The position numbers and the translations under genes were made by a program. Of a stretch of 64,000 bases of DNA, positions 20,995 through 31,904 are shown one piece after another. Below the pieces are notes generated by a model. The model did no database searches. It had not been told where the DNA came from and was given only the letters and a program-made list of their open reading frames with translations. The stretch is from Tragulus kanchil (lineage: Eukaryota > Chordata > Mammalia > Artiodactyla > Tragulidae). The first letter of the stretch is position 1; each line of letters opens with the position of its first letter. The stretch lies in contig JAIOJX010000002.1 in NCBI GenBank assembly GCA_022376925.1, positions 134,240,831-134,304,830 of the forward strand. Direction: 5' to 3'.

Positions 20995-21550
20995 AAATTT
21001 TAAAGAAGTCACTTTGGGAGAATAATTTCTTTCGTGACCCAAACATTCCTCTCCTAGGTATATACCCCAAAGAACTGAAAGCTGTACTTAAACACTCTCC
21101 TAGTAATGTTATTCACAATGTTTACTGAAAGAAGAAAATAAAAATGCAGTATTTCCATACAATGAAATACTACTTAGCCACAAAAAAGGGAGTCATGTGC
21201 TGACACATGCCACTGCCTGGATGATCCTTGAAAACATAGGTATTTTATAAATGAAAGAAACCATCCAGAAAAGGCTACATATTGTATAATTCCATTTATA
21301 TGAAAAGTCCAGAGTAGGCGAATCCATAGAGACAAAAGGTGAAGTTATGCCTGGGGACAGGAAGATTTGATTTTGTCTTCTTAATGGAGATGAATTTCCA
21401 CTTGGGGTGATGAAGAAAGTTCTGAAAATAGACGGTGATGAGGGTGGTACCACACTGTAACTGCATAGAATACCCCTGAATTGTAGAGTTTAAAATGGTA
21501 CATTTTATTCTCTTTGTAATTAGTAATAATGATAATAATAACAGAATTAC
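20995..21550 (+). mobile_element. L1 3' end (old L1M type; duplication 6, copy 1)
   Basis: TATACCCCAAAGAACTGAAAG, CATACAATGAAATACTACTT, GTATAATTCCATTTATATGA and TGAATTGTAGAGTTTAAAAT follow the sense order of old L1 3' regions. Duplicated at 22090-22645. Confidence 0.8.
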
Positions 21551-21651
21551 CCGAGGGTTTAGTTTAAATGCAGCTTCTTGGGGGCTTTTCTTTAGAAATC
21601 ATGATTCTGGAGGTCTGGGGAATCCTAGGGACCTGCCATTAAAAATAGAGA

Positions 21652-21950
21652 GGGCTTCCCTGGTGGTCCAGTGGGTAAAGAGTCCGCCTTGCAGTACAAA
21701 GGGCGCTGGTTCAATCCCTGGCCTGGTAAGATCCCACGTGCCGCGGAGTGGCTGGACTGATGTGTCCAACTACCGAGCCGGAGCTCTGGAGCGCATGTGC
21801 CCAGAGCCGATGCTCTGCAGCGAGAGAGGCCACTGCGATGGGAGGCCCACAGGAGCCAAAGAACAAAGACGGATGAAGATAGATAAGCAAAAGACCAATA
21901 GAAGTGGCCAAAAAAATAAAATAAAATAAAAAGAGAGAGAGAGAGCAAAA
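21652..21950 (+). mobile_element. CHR-like SINE, dominant subfamily (duplication 6, copy 1)
   Basis: GCTTCCCTGGTGGTCCAGTG head, TGGTTCAATCCCTGGCC, GGAGCGCATGTGCCCAGAGC body and GACCAATAGAAGTGGCC followed by an A-rich tail and (GA)n. It is one of the least diverged members. Duplicated at 22747-23045. Confidence 0.92.
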
Positions 21951-22089
21951 GCAGGGAGACCAGACAGAAAGAGGGGAGGCTTGGACCAGGACGATGACAA
22001 TGAGGGTAGATTTAGAAGGGCAGGGGACCTACCCTGGAGATAGTGTCCCCAAAACATGTTCCTGGTTTGCATCTAAGGCAATCTGTTCT

Positions 22090-22645
22090 AAATTTTAAAG
22101 AAGTCACTTTGGGAGAATAATTTCTTTCGTGACCCAAACATTCCTCTCCTAGGTATATACCCCAAAGAACTGAAAGCTGTACTTAAACACTCTCCTAGTA
22201 ATGTTATTCACAATGTTTACTGAAAGAAGAAAATAAAAATGCAGTATTTCCATACAATGAAATACTACTTAGCCACAAAAAAGGGAGTCATGTGCTGACA
22301 CATGCCACTGCCTGGATGATCCTTGAAAACATAGGTATTTTATAAATGAAAGAAACCATCCAGAAAAGGCTACATATTGTATAATTCCATTTATATGAAA
22401 AGTCCAGAGTAGGCGAATCCATAGAGACAAAAGGTGAAGTTATGCCTGGGGACAGGAAGATTTGATTTTGTCTTCTTAATGGAGATGAATTTCCACTTGG
22501 GGTGATGAAGAAAGTTCTGAAAATAGACGGTGATGAGGGTGGTACCACACTGTAACTGCATAGAATACCCCTGAATTGTAGAGTTTAAAATGGTACATTT
22601 TATTCTCTTTGTAATTAGTAATAATGATAATAATAACAGAATTAC
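22090..22645 (+). mobile_element. L1 3' end (duplication 6, copy 2)
   Basis: Duplicate of 20995-21550 at an offset of 1095 bases. Confidence 0.8.
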
Positions 22646-22746
22646 CCGAGGGTTTAGTTTAAATGCAGCTTCTTGGGGGCTTTTCTTTAGAAATCATGAT
22701 TCTGGAGGTCTGGGGAATCCTAGGGACCTGCCATTAAAAATAGAGA

Positions 22747-23045
22747 GGGCTTCCCTGGTGGTCCAGTGGGTAAAGAGTCCGCCTTGCAGTACAAAGGGCG
22801 CTGGTTCAATCCCTGGCCTGGTAAGATCCCACGTGCCGCGGAGTGGCTGGACTGATGTGTCCAACTACCGAGCCGGAGCTCTGGAGCGCATGTGCCCAGA
22901 GCCGATGCTCTGCAGCGAGAGAGGCCACTGCGATGGGAGGCCCACAGGAGCCAAAGAACAAAGACGGATGAAGATAGATAAGCAAAAGACCAATAGAAGT
23001 GGCCAAAAAAATAAAATAAAATAAAAAGAGAGAGAGAGAGCAAAA
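22747..23045 (+). mobile_element. CHR-like SINE (duplication 6, copy 2)
   Basis: Duplicate of 21652-21950, including the same (GA)n tail length. Confidence 0.92.
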
Positions 23046-23204
23046 GCAGGGAGACCAGACAGAAAGAGGGGAGGCTTGGACCAGGACGATGACAATGAGG
23101 GTAGATTTAGAAGGGCAGGGGACCTACCCTGGAGATAGTGTCCCCAAAACATGTTCCTGGTTTGCATCTAAGGCAAAAGAAGAATCAAAGATGGTGCACA
23201 GGTT

Positions 23205-23395
23205 TTTTTTTTAAACATAACTTTTAGTTTTTACTGACATACAGTTGATCTACAATACTGAATCAGTTTCAAGTATACAGCATAGTGATGCAGTATTTTA
23301 TAGATTATACCCCATTTAAAGTTGTACAACAACAGGTGGGGGCACGTGTATGCCTATGGCTGATGTATTCACATTGATGTATGACTCCCAGGTTT
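23205..23395 (-). mobile_element. L1 fragment
   Basis: TACTGACATACAGTTGATC and TTTCAAGTATACAGCATAGT resemble the antisense of artiodactyl L1 3' sequence; the GATGTATGACTCCC end is less certain. Confidence 0.6.
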
Positions 23396-23399
23396 TTGA

Positions 23400-24178
23400 T
23401 TTGAGCATCTGATTGAAGAATCATGCCCTTTACAGGGCAGGGAGATTCTAGAGTTACAATACATTTGGGACAATTAAGAGGTTTGTGCAAAGTGAGACCT
23501 TTCCTTGGAGAAGGTGCCAATGCAGAGATTGCTAGATGCCTATTGTAAGCCGTCCACATTCCCTTTCTTTAACAATAAAACACTGATTTTATTTGGAGTG
23601 GCAAAGTGCCCAGCTAAAAGTCAACACTTCTCCAGTTCCTTTGCAGTTAAGGATGACAAGTGAGCTTGTAAACCGGTCTTTGAAACTCTTTAAAAGGCCA
23701 TCATTTAAGCTGCGAGGGACAACCGTCTTTTTGCTTCCTCTTCTACCCGGTTAGAACAGGAGCTCCCGAGCCATAACATGAACACGAACAAGCTTGACCT
23801 TGAGGTTTGACGTTACATGCCAAGAATCAGAGAAGGAGCCGGAATTCCAGATAACTTTGTGGAGCCACTGTGCTTGTTCTAGTTTTTTTACATCAGAGAG
23901 TAAACCCTAAAACTGCTTCCTCCACAGTAACTGGACCTCTGTTACTAGCTGCTGGATGCCATTCCTGTCTGATACCGTGCCACTTCTTGAAAAATGTATT
24001 TTCCTATAATTTTCGGCATTTCCCTCTTACTCTCATCTCATCCAAGCAGCATACTGGAGAATTTGCCTAGAAATAGTTTATTCATAGTATGTCAATCCAG
24101 TGCATTTAAAACAATATTTTCTCAACATGCTTTGGGCCCGATTTTCCCTAACCAACATGTATCAGCAATATAAAGCAA
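23400..24178. other. Unclassified, probably unique sequence
   Basis: No gene. An 84-codon minus-strand open frame at 23305-23559 partly overlaps L1 and has no domain. Confidence 0.4.
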
Positions 24179-24191
24179 GCCCTTGTATTTT

Positions 24192-24518
24192 TTTTTTTTT
24201 TAGAAACTCTTTTTTTGTGGGGGAGAGGTGGTGGGTTGGGAACGGAGGGGGGCGGGCAGGCCACTTCTATTGGTCTTTATTTATCTATTTTCATCCATCT
24301 TTGATCTTTGGCCCGTGTGGGCCTCCCATCACAGTGGCCTCTGTTGTCACAGAGCACCGGCTCTGGGTGCATGTGCTCCAGAGCTCCGGCTTGGTAATTG
24401 GACACATTGGTCCAGCTGCTCCGTGGCACGTGGGATCTTCCCAGGCCAGGGCTCGAACCGGCGCCCCTTGCACTGCAAGGTGGTGTCCTTACCCACTGGA
24501 CCACCAGGGAGGCCCAAA
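24192..24518 (-). mobile_element. Full-length CHR-like SINE with G-rich extension
   Basis: A minus-strand element flanked by a 12-bp direct repeat CCCTTGTATTTT (24180-24191 and 24519-24530). The G-rich extension lies at 24217-24260, followed by GGCCACTTCTATTGGTC and the head CCACCAGGGAGGCCC. The perfect TSD marks a recent insertion. Confidence 0.93.
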
Positions 24519-24599
24519 CCCTTGTATTTTAACGTGTCATTTTTATGCAGTCTCCTAAATTTTGATCTTTTAAGCGTCAGTGCCTTTGACATGCACTAA

Positions 24600-24990
24600 G
24601 GGGAATCCATTGAAGAGGTTGATTGTCATTGTCTGGGTGCCAAAGATTATACTGGTTTCTATCCAACAGTTAAGAACATAAATCCTTCAGTGCAGGTGGA
24701 AACATTGTAAGTTCTCTAGATATATTCTTTACACTTGTAACAGAGAGTCTGGCAGGGACTGGACGTTGAGTTATAATTCTCTGTAGCTCTAAAAGTGGCC
24801 ATTTAAAAATTATAAGCAATGCGTGTTGACACTTTTACGTAGAACACCCAAGAAACTGTTAATCCTGATTACCTCCAAGCAGTGGGAACAGAGGTCTGGG
24901 GAGGGGAAACTCTTGCTTTCTAGATTACACCTTAATATTGTTTTTTATAAAATAGATAAACAACAAGGCCCTGTTTAGAGAACTGTTTAA
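24600..24990. other. Unclassified non-coding sequence
   Basis: An A/T-leaning stretch with no recognised gene, RNA or clear element. Confidence 0.4.
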
Positions 24991-25435
24991 GCTATTACTG
25001 TTTGTTGCATAGAGAACTATCTTCAATATCTTGTCATAAGCTGTAATAGAAAAAAAAGACATATATATACACATATATATACAACTGAGTCACTCTGCAG
25101 TACACCAGGAACTATCAACATTTTTTTAAAAATTTTGACCACTTTTATTGGTTTTTTATTAATTTATTTTCATCCATTTTTATTCTTTGGCTCCTGTGGG
25201 CCTCCCATTGCAGCGGCCTCTCTCGTTGCAGAGCACTGGCTCTGGGCGCATGCGCTCCAGAGCCCTGGCTCATAATTGGACACACCAGTCCAGCCGCTCC
25301 GCTGCACGTGGGATCTTCCCAGGCCAGGGATCGAACCAGTGCCCCTTGCACTGCAAGGCAGACTTTTTACCCACTGGACCACCAGGGAAGCTCCCACAAC
25401 ATTTGAAAATCAACTATACTTTAAAAAAAACAATT
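24990..25435 (+). mobile_element. L1 3' end interrupted by a SINE
   Basis: GCATAGAGAACTATCTTCAA, ACAACTGAGTCACTCTGCAG and TACACCAGGAACTATC lead to CAACATT, where a SINE is inserted; the L1 resumes at about 25395 with ACAACATTTGAAAATCAACT and its A-rich end. CAACATT is present on both sides. Confidence 0.82.
25125..25394 (-). mobile_element. CHR-like SINE nested in L1
   Basis: It runs from TTTGACCACTTTTATTGG, TTTTCATCCATTTTTATTC and GCATGCGCTCCAGAGCCC to the head CCACCAGGGAAGCTC, flanked by a short CAACATT duplication. It ends at the GTGGCC(A) form without the G-rich extension. Confidence 0.9.
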
Positions 25436-25469
25436 GTTTTAACAATTTAACATCATAGGTTTTGTACGT

Positions 25470-25712
25470 GTGTGTGTATGTGCGTATGTGCTTGCTTATG
25501 ACTGACTCTTTGTGACCCCATGAGTTGTAGCTCACCAGACTCCTCTGTCCATAAAATTTCCCAAGCAAGAATACTTCAGTGGGTTGCCATTTCCTTCTTC
25601 ACGTGATCTTCCCAGGCCAGGGATCGAACCCATGTCTCCTACATCGGCAGATGGATTCTTTACCACTTTAACACAGATGGATTCTTCACTACGGAGCCAC
25701 CAGGGCAGCCCT
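25470..25712 (-). mobile_element. Bov-tA SINE with partly repeated head
   Basis: GACTGACTCTTTGTGACCCC at the left is the inverted Bov-A tail, followed by AAGAATACTTCAGTGGGTTG and GGATCGAACCCATGTCTCC. GATGGATTCTT occurs twice near the right end (25650-25690), a small internal duplication of the head. Confidence 0.85.
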
Positions 25713-26279
25713 CCGTCTGTGCACCAAGGATGGGAGGCGAAGAGTTCCTGGCTTGCTGGGAGGGTGTGGACCATCTCCTGGTAGGTGGCGCTGGAGTCTG
25801 AGTTCGGGCATGTGCCCCTCAGAGAAGCACATTGGGTGTTGTGTCTCGTGATTTGAAGCCTTCCAGGAGGCTGTGTCGGGGCCCACCAGAGGGTGACACA
25901 GTGTCCTGAAGGTCACAGCCTGCAGAGGCCTCAGTGTTGTCACCAGACCGGGAGGTGTGATACGAAGGCCCAGTTATACACCAAATTCAAGACAGAAACC
26001 CGCGGTCTCCTCCACCCACACAATCCCACTTTAGAGAGGCAAATTCTTTAAATTCTTTGGCCATTTCTCCTCTGATTTGCCTCTATATTTATAAATCTGT
26101 GTCTGTTCTGCTGTTGTTTATCTTTTCAGTTATAGACATTCCCACCATGATCTGTTTGGACCCACGAAACAGCTCGGACACACAGATGGGCTTTGTGTCC
26201 CCACCAACCAATTTTCTGACACCGGCTAGCTGTCCCGCAAGTCAGCCAACTCGGACGCTCTCAATCTGGAGTTAGCCCT

Positions 26280-26505
26280 GTGTGTGCATGCGTGCTAAAT
26301 TGCCTCAGTCGTGTCCGACTCTTTGAGACCCTCTGGGCCACAACCCGCCAGGCTCCTCTGTCCTTGGGATTACCTAGGGAAGAATACTGGAGTGGGTAGC
26401 CAGGATCTCCTCTAGGGGATCTTTCTGACCCAGGAATTGAACTCACATCTCCTATGTCTCTTGCATTGGCAGACGGGTTCTTTACCACTGAGCCACCTGG
26501 GAAGA
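26280..26505 (-). mobile_element. Bov-tA SINE (duplication 7, copy 1)
   Basis: GCCTCAGTCGTGTCCGACTC, AAGAATACTGGAGTGGGTAG and GCCACCTGGGAAG give a full minus-strand Bov-tA. Duplicated at 27416-27641. Confidence 0.87.
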
Positions 26506-27415
26506 AGGGTCCACAAATGAAAAGCTCAGTCCTGAGAGACTGTCTCCTCTTCAGAAGCCAGTCAGCAGTCAACCTCCTGTACTTTTGATTGGCGAGTTCC
26601 CACAGCCCCCTCCTTCAGTTCAATAGTTTGCTAGAATGGCTCCCAGGACTAAGGAGAAATTTACTTACTAGTTTCAGTTTACTGTGAAGGATACACTCAG
26701 GCACTGACAAATGAAAGAGAGGCACAGGGCAGGGCCTGGGGCAACAAAAGCAAAGGGCACTGAAGCTCCAAGCACACCCCACCCCTCCAAGTCCCTCGAT
26801 ATGTTCCTCAGTCCTGAAGCTCTTCAAACACCGTTAGGATTTTGATGGTTCCGTTGTGTAGACATGATTGCTTAAATCGAGGGCCATTGGTAATTAACTC
26901 AAGCCCCAGCTCCTTTTCCTTTCCTAGAGGTCCGGGGAGATCCCAACCTTTAATTCTAAGGTTGCCCCAGAAGCACATTGGGTGTTGTGTCTCGTGATTT
27001 GAAGCCTTCCAGGAGGCTGTGTCGGGGCCCACAACAGTGTCCTGAAGGTCACAGCCTGCAGAGGCCTCAGTGTTGTCACCAGACCGGGAGGTGTGATACG
27101 AAGGCCCAGTTATACACCAAATTCAAGACAGAAACCCGCGGTCTCCTCCACCCACACAATCCCACTTTAGAGAGGCAAATTCTTTAAATTCTTTGGCCAT
27201 TTCTCCTCTGATTTGCCTCTATATTTATAAATCTGTGTCTGTTCTGCTGTTGTTTATCTTTTCAGTTATAGACATTCCCACCATGATCTGTTTGGACCCA
27301 CGAAACAGCTCGGACACACAGATGGGCTTTGTGTCCCCACCAACCAATTTTCTGACACCGGCTAGCTGTCCCGCAAGTCAGCCAACTCGGACGCTCTCAA
27401 TCTGGAGTTAGCCCT

Positions 27416-27641
27416 GTGTGTGCATGCGTGCTAAATTGCCTCAGTCGTGTCCGACTCTTTGAGACCCTCTGGGCCACAACCCGCCAGGCTCCTCTGTCCT
27501 TGGGATTACCTAGGGAAGAATACTGGAGTGGGTAGCCAGGATCTCCTCTAGGGGATCTTTCTGACCCAGGAATTGAACTCACATCTCCTATGTCTCTTGC
27601 ATTGGCAGACGGGTTCTTTACCACTGAGCCACCTGGGAAGA
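27416..27641 (-). mobile_element. Bov-tA SINE (duplication 7, copy 2)
   Basis: Duplicate of 26280-26505 at an offset of 1136 bases. Confidence 0.87.
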
Positions 27642-28289
27642 AGGGTCCACAAATGAAAAGCTCAGTCCTGAGAGACTGTCTCCTCTTCAGAAGCCAGTCA
27701 GCAGTCAACCTCCTGTACTTTTGATTGGCGAGTTCCCACAGCCCCCTCCTTCAGTTCAATAGTTTGCTAGAATGGCTCCCAGGACTAAGGAGAAATTTAC
27801 TTACTAGTTTCAGTTTACTGTGAAGGATACACTCAGGCACTGACAAATGAAAGAGAGGCACAGGGCAGGGCCTGGGGCAACAAAAGCAAAGGGCACTGAA
27901 GCTCCAAGCACACCCCACCCCTCCAAGTCCCTCGATATGTTCCTCAGTCCTGAAGCTCTTCAAACACCGTTAGGATTTTGATGGTTCCGTTGTGTAGACA
28001 TGATTGCTTAAATCGAGGGCCATTGGTAATTAACTCAAGCCCCAGCTCCTTTTCCTTTCCTAGAGGTCCGGGGAGATCCCAACCTTTAATTCTAAGGTTC
28101 GTTTCTGCAGCAACCAGTCCCCACTTGAAACCCATTTAGGGGCCAACTGAGTCACCTTATTACATAAACTCTTATTATGAATAACAAAAAACACTTCCTT
28201 TACCTCATCACTCAGGGAATTCCAAGGGTTTTAGGAGCCCTCTGCCAGGAACTGGGGACAAAGACCAAATATGTATTTCTTCTATTATT

Positions 28290-28434
28290 TAAAAATGTAA
28301 TTTATTATTTTTTTTGCTGCGTTGGGTCTTAGTTGTGTATGGGATCTTTCACTGCAGCACATGGACTCTTGAAGTGGCGTCCCCTGCATGGCAAGGCCAA
28401 TTCTTAACCACTGGACAGACCACTAAGGAAGTTC
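28290..28434 (-). mobile_element. Short tRNA-Glu SINE
   Basis: TTTTTTTTGCTGCGTTGGGTC at the left and CACTAAGGAAGTTCCC at the right mark a short, diverged minus-strand CHR-1-like element. The L1 insertion at 28452 starts just past its right edge. Confidence 0.7.
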
Positions 28435-28451
28435 CCAAATACATATTTCTT

Positions 28452-28813
28452 TTTTTTTTTTTTATTCTTTATTTTAAAAGTTTTACAGAGTTTTGTTGTT
28501 CACAGACATGTATGTTCCAAGATCAGTCATATGCATATCCATGGTCTCCACCCGCCCAGTTCCCCCCATCCCACCCCTCCAGACCTTCGCCCCATGCCAT
28601 TGTAAGCACTCCTATTCCCTTAGCACTATGACACTAGCTGTCTTTTCCACACATGACAGTATAGGTTTCCGTGTTACTCCCTCCATGCTTCCCCCTCCCT
28701 ATTTCTTCCCCACAATGTCCCTATGTCTATGCTCTGTCTGTTTTTCCATGTATTCCCTGAGTGTGTTATCAAGACCGTCCTACTAGATTCCATATATGTG
28801 TGTTAGTATACTG
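28452..28813 (-). mobile_element. 5'-truncated L1 insertion with 17-bp TSD
   Basis: A 362-bp segment with a poly(T) start (the inverted poly(A) tail) is flanked by a perfect 17-bp repeat CCAAATACATATTTCTT (28435-28451 and 28814-28830). The right end TTCCATATATGTGTGTTAGT and the general layout match the terminal part of ruminant L1. This is a young retrotransposition product. A processed transcript is an alternative, but there is no reading frame. Confidence 0.82.
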
Positions 28814-28830
28814 CCAAATACATATTTCTT

Positions 28831-29485
28831 ATGCTATTACCATATCACAACATTATTTACAGACTTCCTAATATAAAGGATTTATCTCTTTTATACTCCT
28901 CACTCATTTCCATGCCTGTCTTTAACCTCATGACAGCACAAGATTAGGTGAAATCACTGCTCAGTGCTTACACTATTATGGCAATATAAGCTCCATAGGA
29001 GCGGAGCTATGGGATGTACTATGCGTCCCTTGTCTTCTTGTGCATGTTTTTGTTTTCCCTGGGGTGAGTAATCCCTTTATTTCACTCTATTCATTTTCAA
29101 CACACTCATCACCAGGTCTGCCTGCACCAACAGCATCTCAGGAGCATCTTCCCCTTCAAGCACAGCGGGTGATTTAGCCCTCAGCCTCCACCCTCCCCAG
29201 ACCTCTGCCGTCCGCTGTGTTTCCCAAACTGGCCACGACAGTATTTCCTCTCCTGCTTGCTCTTCCAGTCTTGTCACTTCACATCCAAGGCAGAGTCGAT
29301 CTGCCTTCCCTTGAACCTGGGCTCCCGGGAGTCTGTGATTACTGTGACAAGTAGATTGTGGTGGAAGTGACTGTGTGCGATGGGTCATGCTGGGACCTGA
29401 AAAGGCATCTTGTTTTCTGTCTGGCTGTCTCTCTTAAGGCTCTTCCTCTTAGAAGCCAGTTCCTTCTGAGAGTCAGTACTGAGCT
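28831..29485. other. Unclassified, probably unique sequence
   Basis: A 103-codon minus-strand open frame (29077-29388) has no recognised domain. No gene is called. Confidence 0.4.
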
Positions 29486-29487
29486 AC

Positions 29488-29690
29488 TGGGGCTTCCCTG
29501 GGGCCTCAGATGGTCAAGAAGCTACTGTCAGTGCAGGAGACCCAGGTTCAATTGATCACTGGGTCGGGAAGATGCCCTGGAGAAGGGAAAGGCTACCTAC
29601 TCCAGTCCTCCTGCCTGGAGAAGCCCATTGTTTATCCATGAGTCTCAAGGGTGACCACGATTGACCAATTTTCACTTCACTCACTCAGAC
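29488..29690 (+). mobile_element. Bov-tA SINE
   Basis: GGGCTTCCCTGGGGCCTCAG, AGGTTCAATTGATCACTGGG (diverged box B), GGAGAAGGGAAAGGCTACC and a decayed Bov-A tail. Confidence 0.8.
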
Positions 29691-29979
29691 AAAACTCAAA
29701 CTGTCCCAGATGGACAGAGCACCTTGTAAGGGCTGAGGCCCCCAGTTCACAGCCAGCATCAACCACCAGACAGGTAAATAAATGACTCCTCAGATAACTG
29801 TAGTCCTCAGTCTTCTATAAGACTGCATGCCAATTTGTGACTCCATGTTGGATCTATCTCTTTGATGTTAACCTTTGTTTTTTATTGCTCTGGTGATTAT
29901 AATCATATGTAATGGCCTGCAGGCTTCAGAGAACCCTGCTCCTCGGCCTGACTATTAAACTAAATTGCTTTCATTCAGC

Positions 29980-30510
29980 CCACAGAGACCATCTGATGCT
30001 GTCCACCTGTGGATGGCTGCAGAAAAGAAGAAATGGATACATCCCCTCTCTGAGGCTGGACATTCCAGAAGATATTGGTGAGTCGTATGATATTTTTACT
30101 TGACTTCCTCACCTCCCCTTTCTCTGTTCTATAAAAGAATCTGGGGGCTTCCCTGGTGGTCCAGTGGGTAAGGACACCACCTCCCAGTGCAAGGGGCACC
30201 AGTTCGATCCCTGGCCTGGGAAGATCCCACGTGCCACAGAGCAGCTGGACCTATATGTCTAACTACCAAACCAGCGCTATGGAGAACATGCACTCAGAGC
30301 TGGTGCTGTGCAGCAAGTGAGGTCACTGCGATGGGAGGCCCACACAGGCCAAAAGAACAAAGATGGAAATAAATGAAAGACTAATAGAAGTGGCCAAAAA
30401 AAAAAAAAAAAATCTTGCATCCAGACCCCAATAAGATGATTATTTTGAGACATTCATCGGCCATCTTCCCAGTCAGTCAGCCTTCTGAATAAGGTCTTAT
30501 TCCTTGCCTT
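29980..30510 (+). mobile_element. ERV LTR fragment, family B, interrupted by a SINE
   Basis: It reads GCTGTCCACCTGTGGATGGC, CATTCCAGAAGATATTGG, a TATA-like CTATAAAAGAA at about 30131, then after the SINE CCAATAAGATGATTATTTTG and TCTTATTCCTTGCC. The same order appears on the minus strand at 54395-54720, so this is a dispersed element; its layout (TATA box, then end-of-LTR block) suggests an LTR. It is broken by a SINE at 30146-30417. Confidence 0.65.
30146..30417 (+). mobile_element. CHR-like SINE (duplication 8, copy 1)
   Basis: GGCTTCCCTGGTGGTCCAGT head, CAGTTCGATCCCTGGCC, GGAGGCCCACACAGGCC, GACTAATAGAAGTGGCC and A17. It is inserted into LTR family B. Duplicated at 31237-31502. Confidence 0.9.
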
Positions 30511-30812
30511 GAGCTTCCCTGGTGTCTCAGCAGTAAAGAATCCACGTGCCAATGCAGGAGACATGGGTTCGATCCCTGATCTGGGAGGATCCCACATGCT
30601 GCAGAGCCAACTAAGCTTGTGCACCCTAACTATTCAGCCTGTGCTCTAGAGCCTGGGAGCTTCAACTACTGAAGCCCTTGCCTCCTAGAGCCTGTGCTCC
30701 ACCTTAAGAGTGGCCTGTGCACTGCAACTGGAGAGCGGCCCCCACTCCCCACAATAGACAAGCCTGGGCAGCAATGAAGACTCAGCACAGCCATACATAA
30801 ATAAACAAAAGT
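30511..30812 (+). mobile_element. CHR-2-like SINE (duplication 8, copy 1)
   Basis: GAGCTTCCCTGGTGTCTCAG head, GGGTTCGATCCCTGATC, GCCTGTGCTCTAGAGCC and an AATAAATAAAC-type tail. Duplicated at 31602-31903. Confidence 0.85.
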
Positions 30813-31236
30813 GACAGGGACAGAGTAGAACAGGTAGGTGGTTGTAGAGTCCTAGTAGGGGATGGTAGGTAGAAGGGTGAAATCTGAGAGAGGTTGGGAG
30901 GCCAGTGAGTTGACGAGAACTCAGGAGAGCTGCTCCTTGTTCAGTAAAGCAGGCTCGACTGGGTATAAACAGCTGAGGAAGGAGGAGCTGGCGAAGAAGG
31001 AACTAATGATGTATGCCTTGCATCTGTGTCTACTTGAGGGGGGCGGTCTTCTAATCCTATATATGGCTGTCCACAGAGACCATCTGATGCTGTCCACCTG
31101 TGGATGGCTGCAGAAAAGAAGAAATGGATACATCCCCTCTCTGAGGCTGGACATTCCAGAAGATATTGGTGAGTCGTATGATATTTTTACTTGACTTCCT
31201 CACCTCCCCTTTCTCTGTTCTATAAAAGAATCTGGG

Positions 31237-31502
31237 GGCTTCCCTGGTGGTCCAGTGGGTAAGGACACCACCTCCCAGTGCAAGGGGCACCAGTTCGATC
31301 CCTGGCCTGGGAAGATCCCACGTGCCACAGAGCAGCTGGACCTATATGTCTAACTACCAAACCAGCGCTATGGAGAACATGCACTCAGAGCTGGTGCTGT
31401 GCAGCAAGTGAGGTCACTGCGATGGGAGGCCCACACAGGCCAAAAGAACAAAGATGGAAATAAATGAAAGACTAATAGAAGTGGCCAAAAAAAAAAAAAA
31501 AA
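31237..31502 (+). mobile_element. CHR-like SINE (duplication 8, copy 2)
   Basis: Duplicate of 30146-30417 with one A fewer in the tail. Confidence 0.9.
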
Positions 31503-31601
31503 TCTTGCATCCAGACCCCAATAAGATGATTATTTTGAGACATTCATCGGCCATCTTCCCAGTCAGTCAGCCTTCTGAATAAGGTCTTATTCCTTGCCTT
31601 G

Positions 31602-31903
31602 AGCTTCCCTGGTGTCTCAGCAGTAAAGAATCCACGTGCCAATGCAGGAGACATGGGTTCGATCCCTGATCTGGGAGGATCCCACATGCTGCAGAGCCAA
31701 CTAAGCTTGTGCACCCTAACTATTCAGCCTGTGCTCTAGAGCCTGGGAGCTTCAACTACTGAAGCCCTTGCCTCCTAGAGCCTGTGCTCCACCTTAAGAG
31801 TGGCCTGTGCACTGCAACTGGAGAGCGGCCCCCACTCCCCACAATAGACAAGCCTGGGCAGCAATGAAGACTCAGCACAGCCATACATAAATAAACAAAA
31901 GTG
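31602..31903 (+). mobile_element. CHR-2-like SINE (duplication 8, copy 2)
   Basis: Duplicate of 30511-30812. Confidence 0.85.
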
Positions 31904-31904
31904 A

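Larger units (their letters stand above)
20986..23175 (+). repeat. Tandem duplication 6 (exact 1095-bp period)
   Basis: Copy 1 is 20986-22080 and copy 2 22081-23175, with a clean junction. All landmarks that I checked are offset by exactly 1095 bases, including a SINE, its (GA)n tail and an L1 3' end. No difference between the copies was noticed. Confidence 0.96.
25823..28099 (+). repeat. Tandem duplication 7 (~1.14 kb unit)
   Basis: Copy 1 is 25823-26961 and copy 2 26969-28099. The period is 1146 at the start and 1136 after a 10-base deletion close to the start of copy 2 (about 27031). Everything downstream stays in register. Confidence 0.94.

Noticed and set aside
29980..30103. Exon-like segment followed by a GTGAGT splice-donor-like site
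   Set aside because: The same sequence is present in another dispersed copy at 54395-54725 with stops and indels, so it is a repeat (LTR family B) and not a conserved exon.
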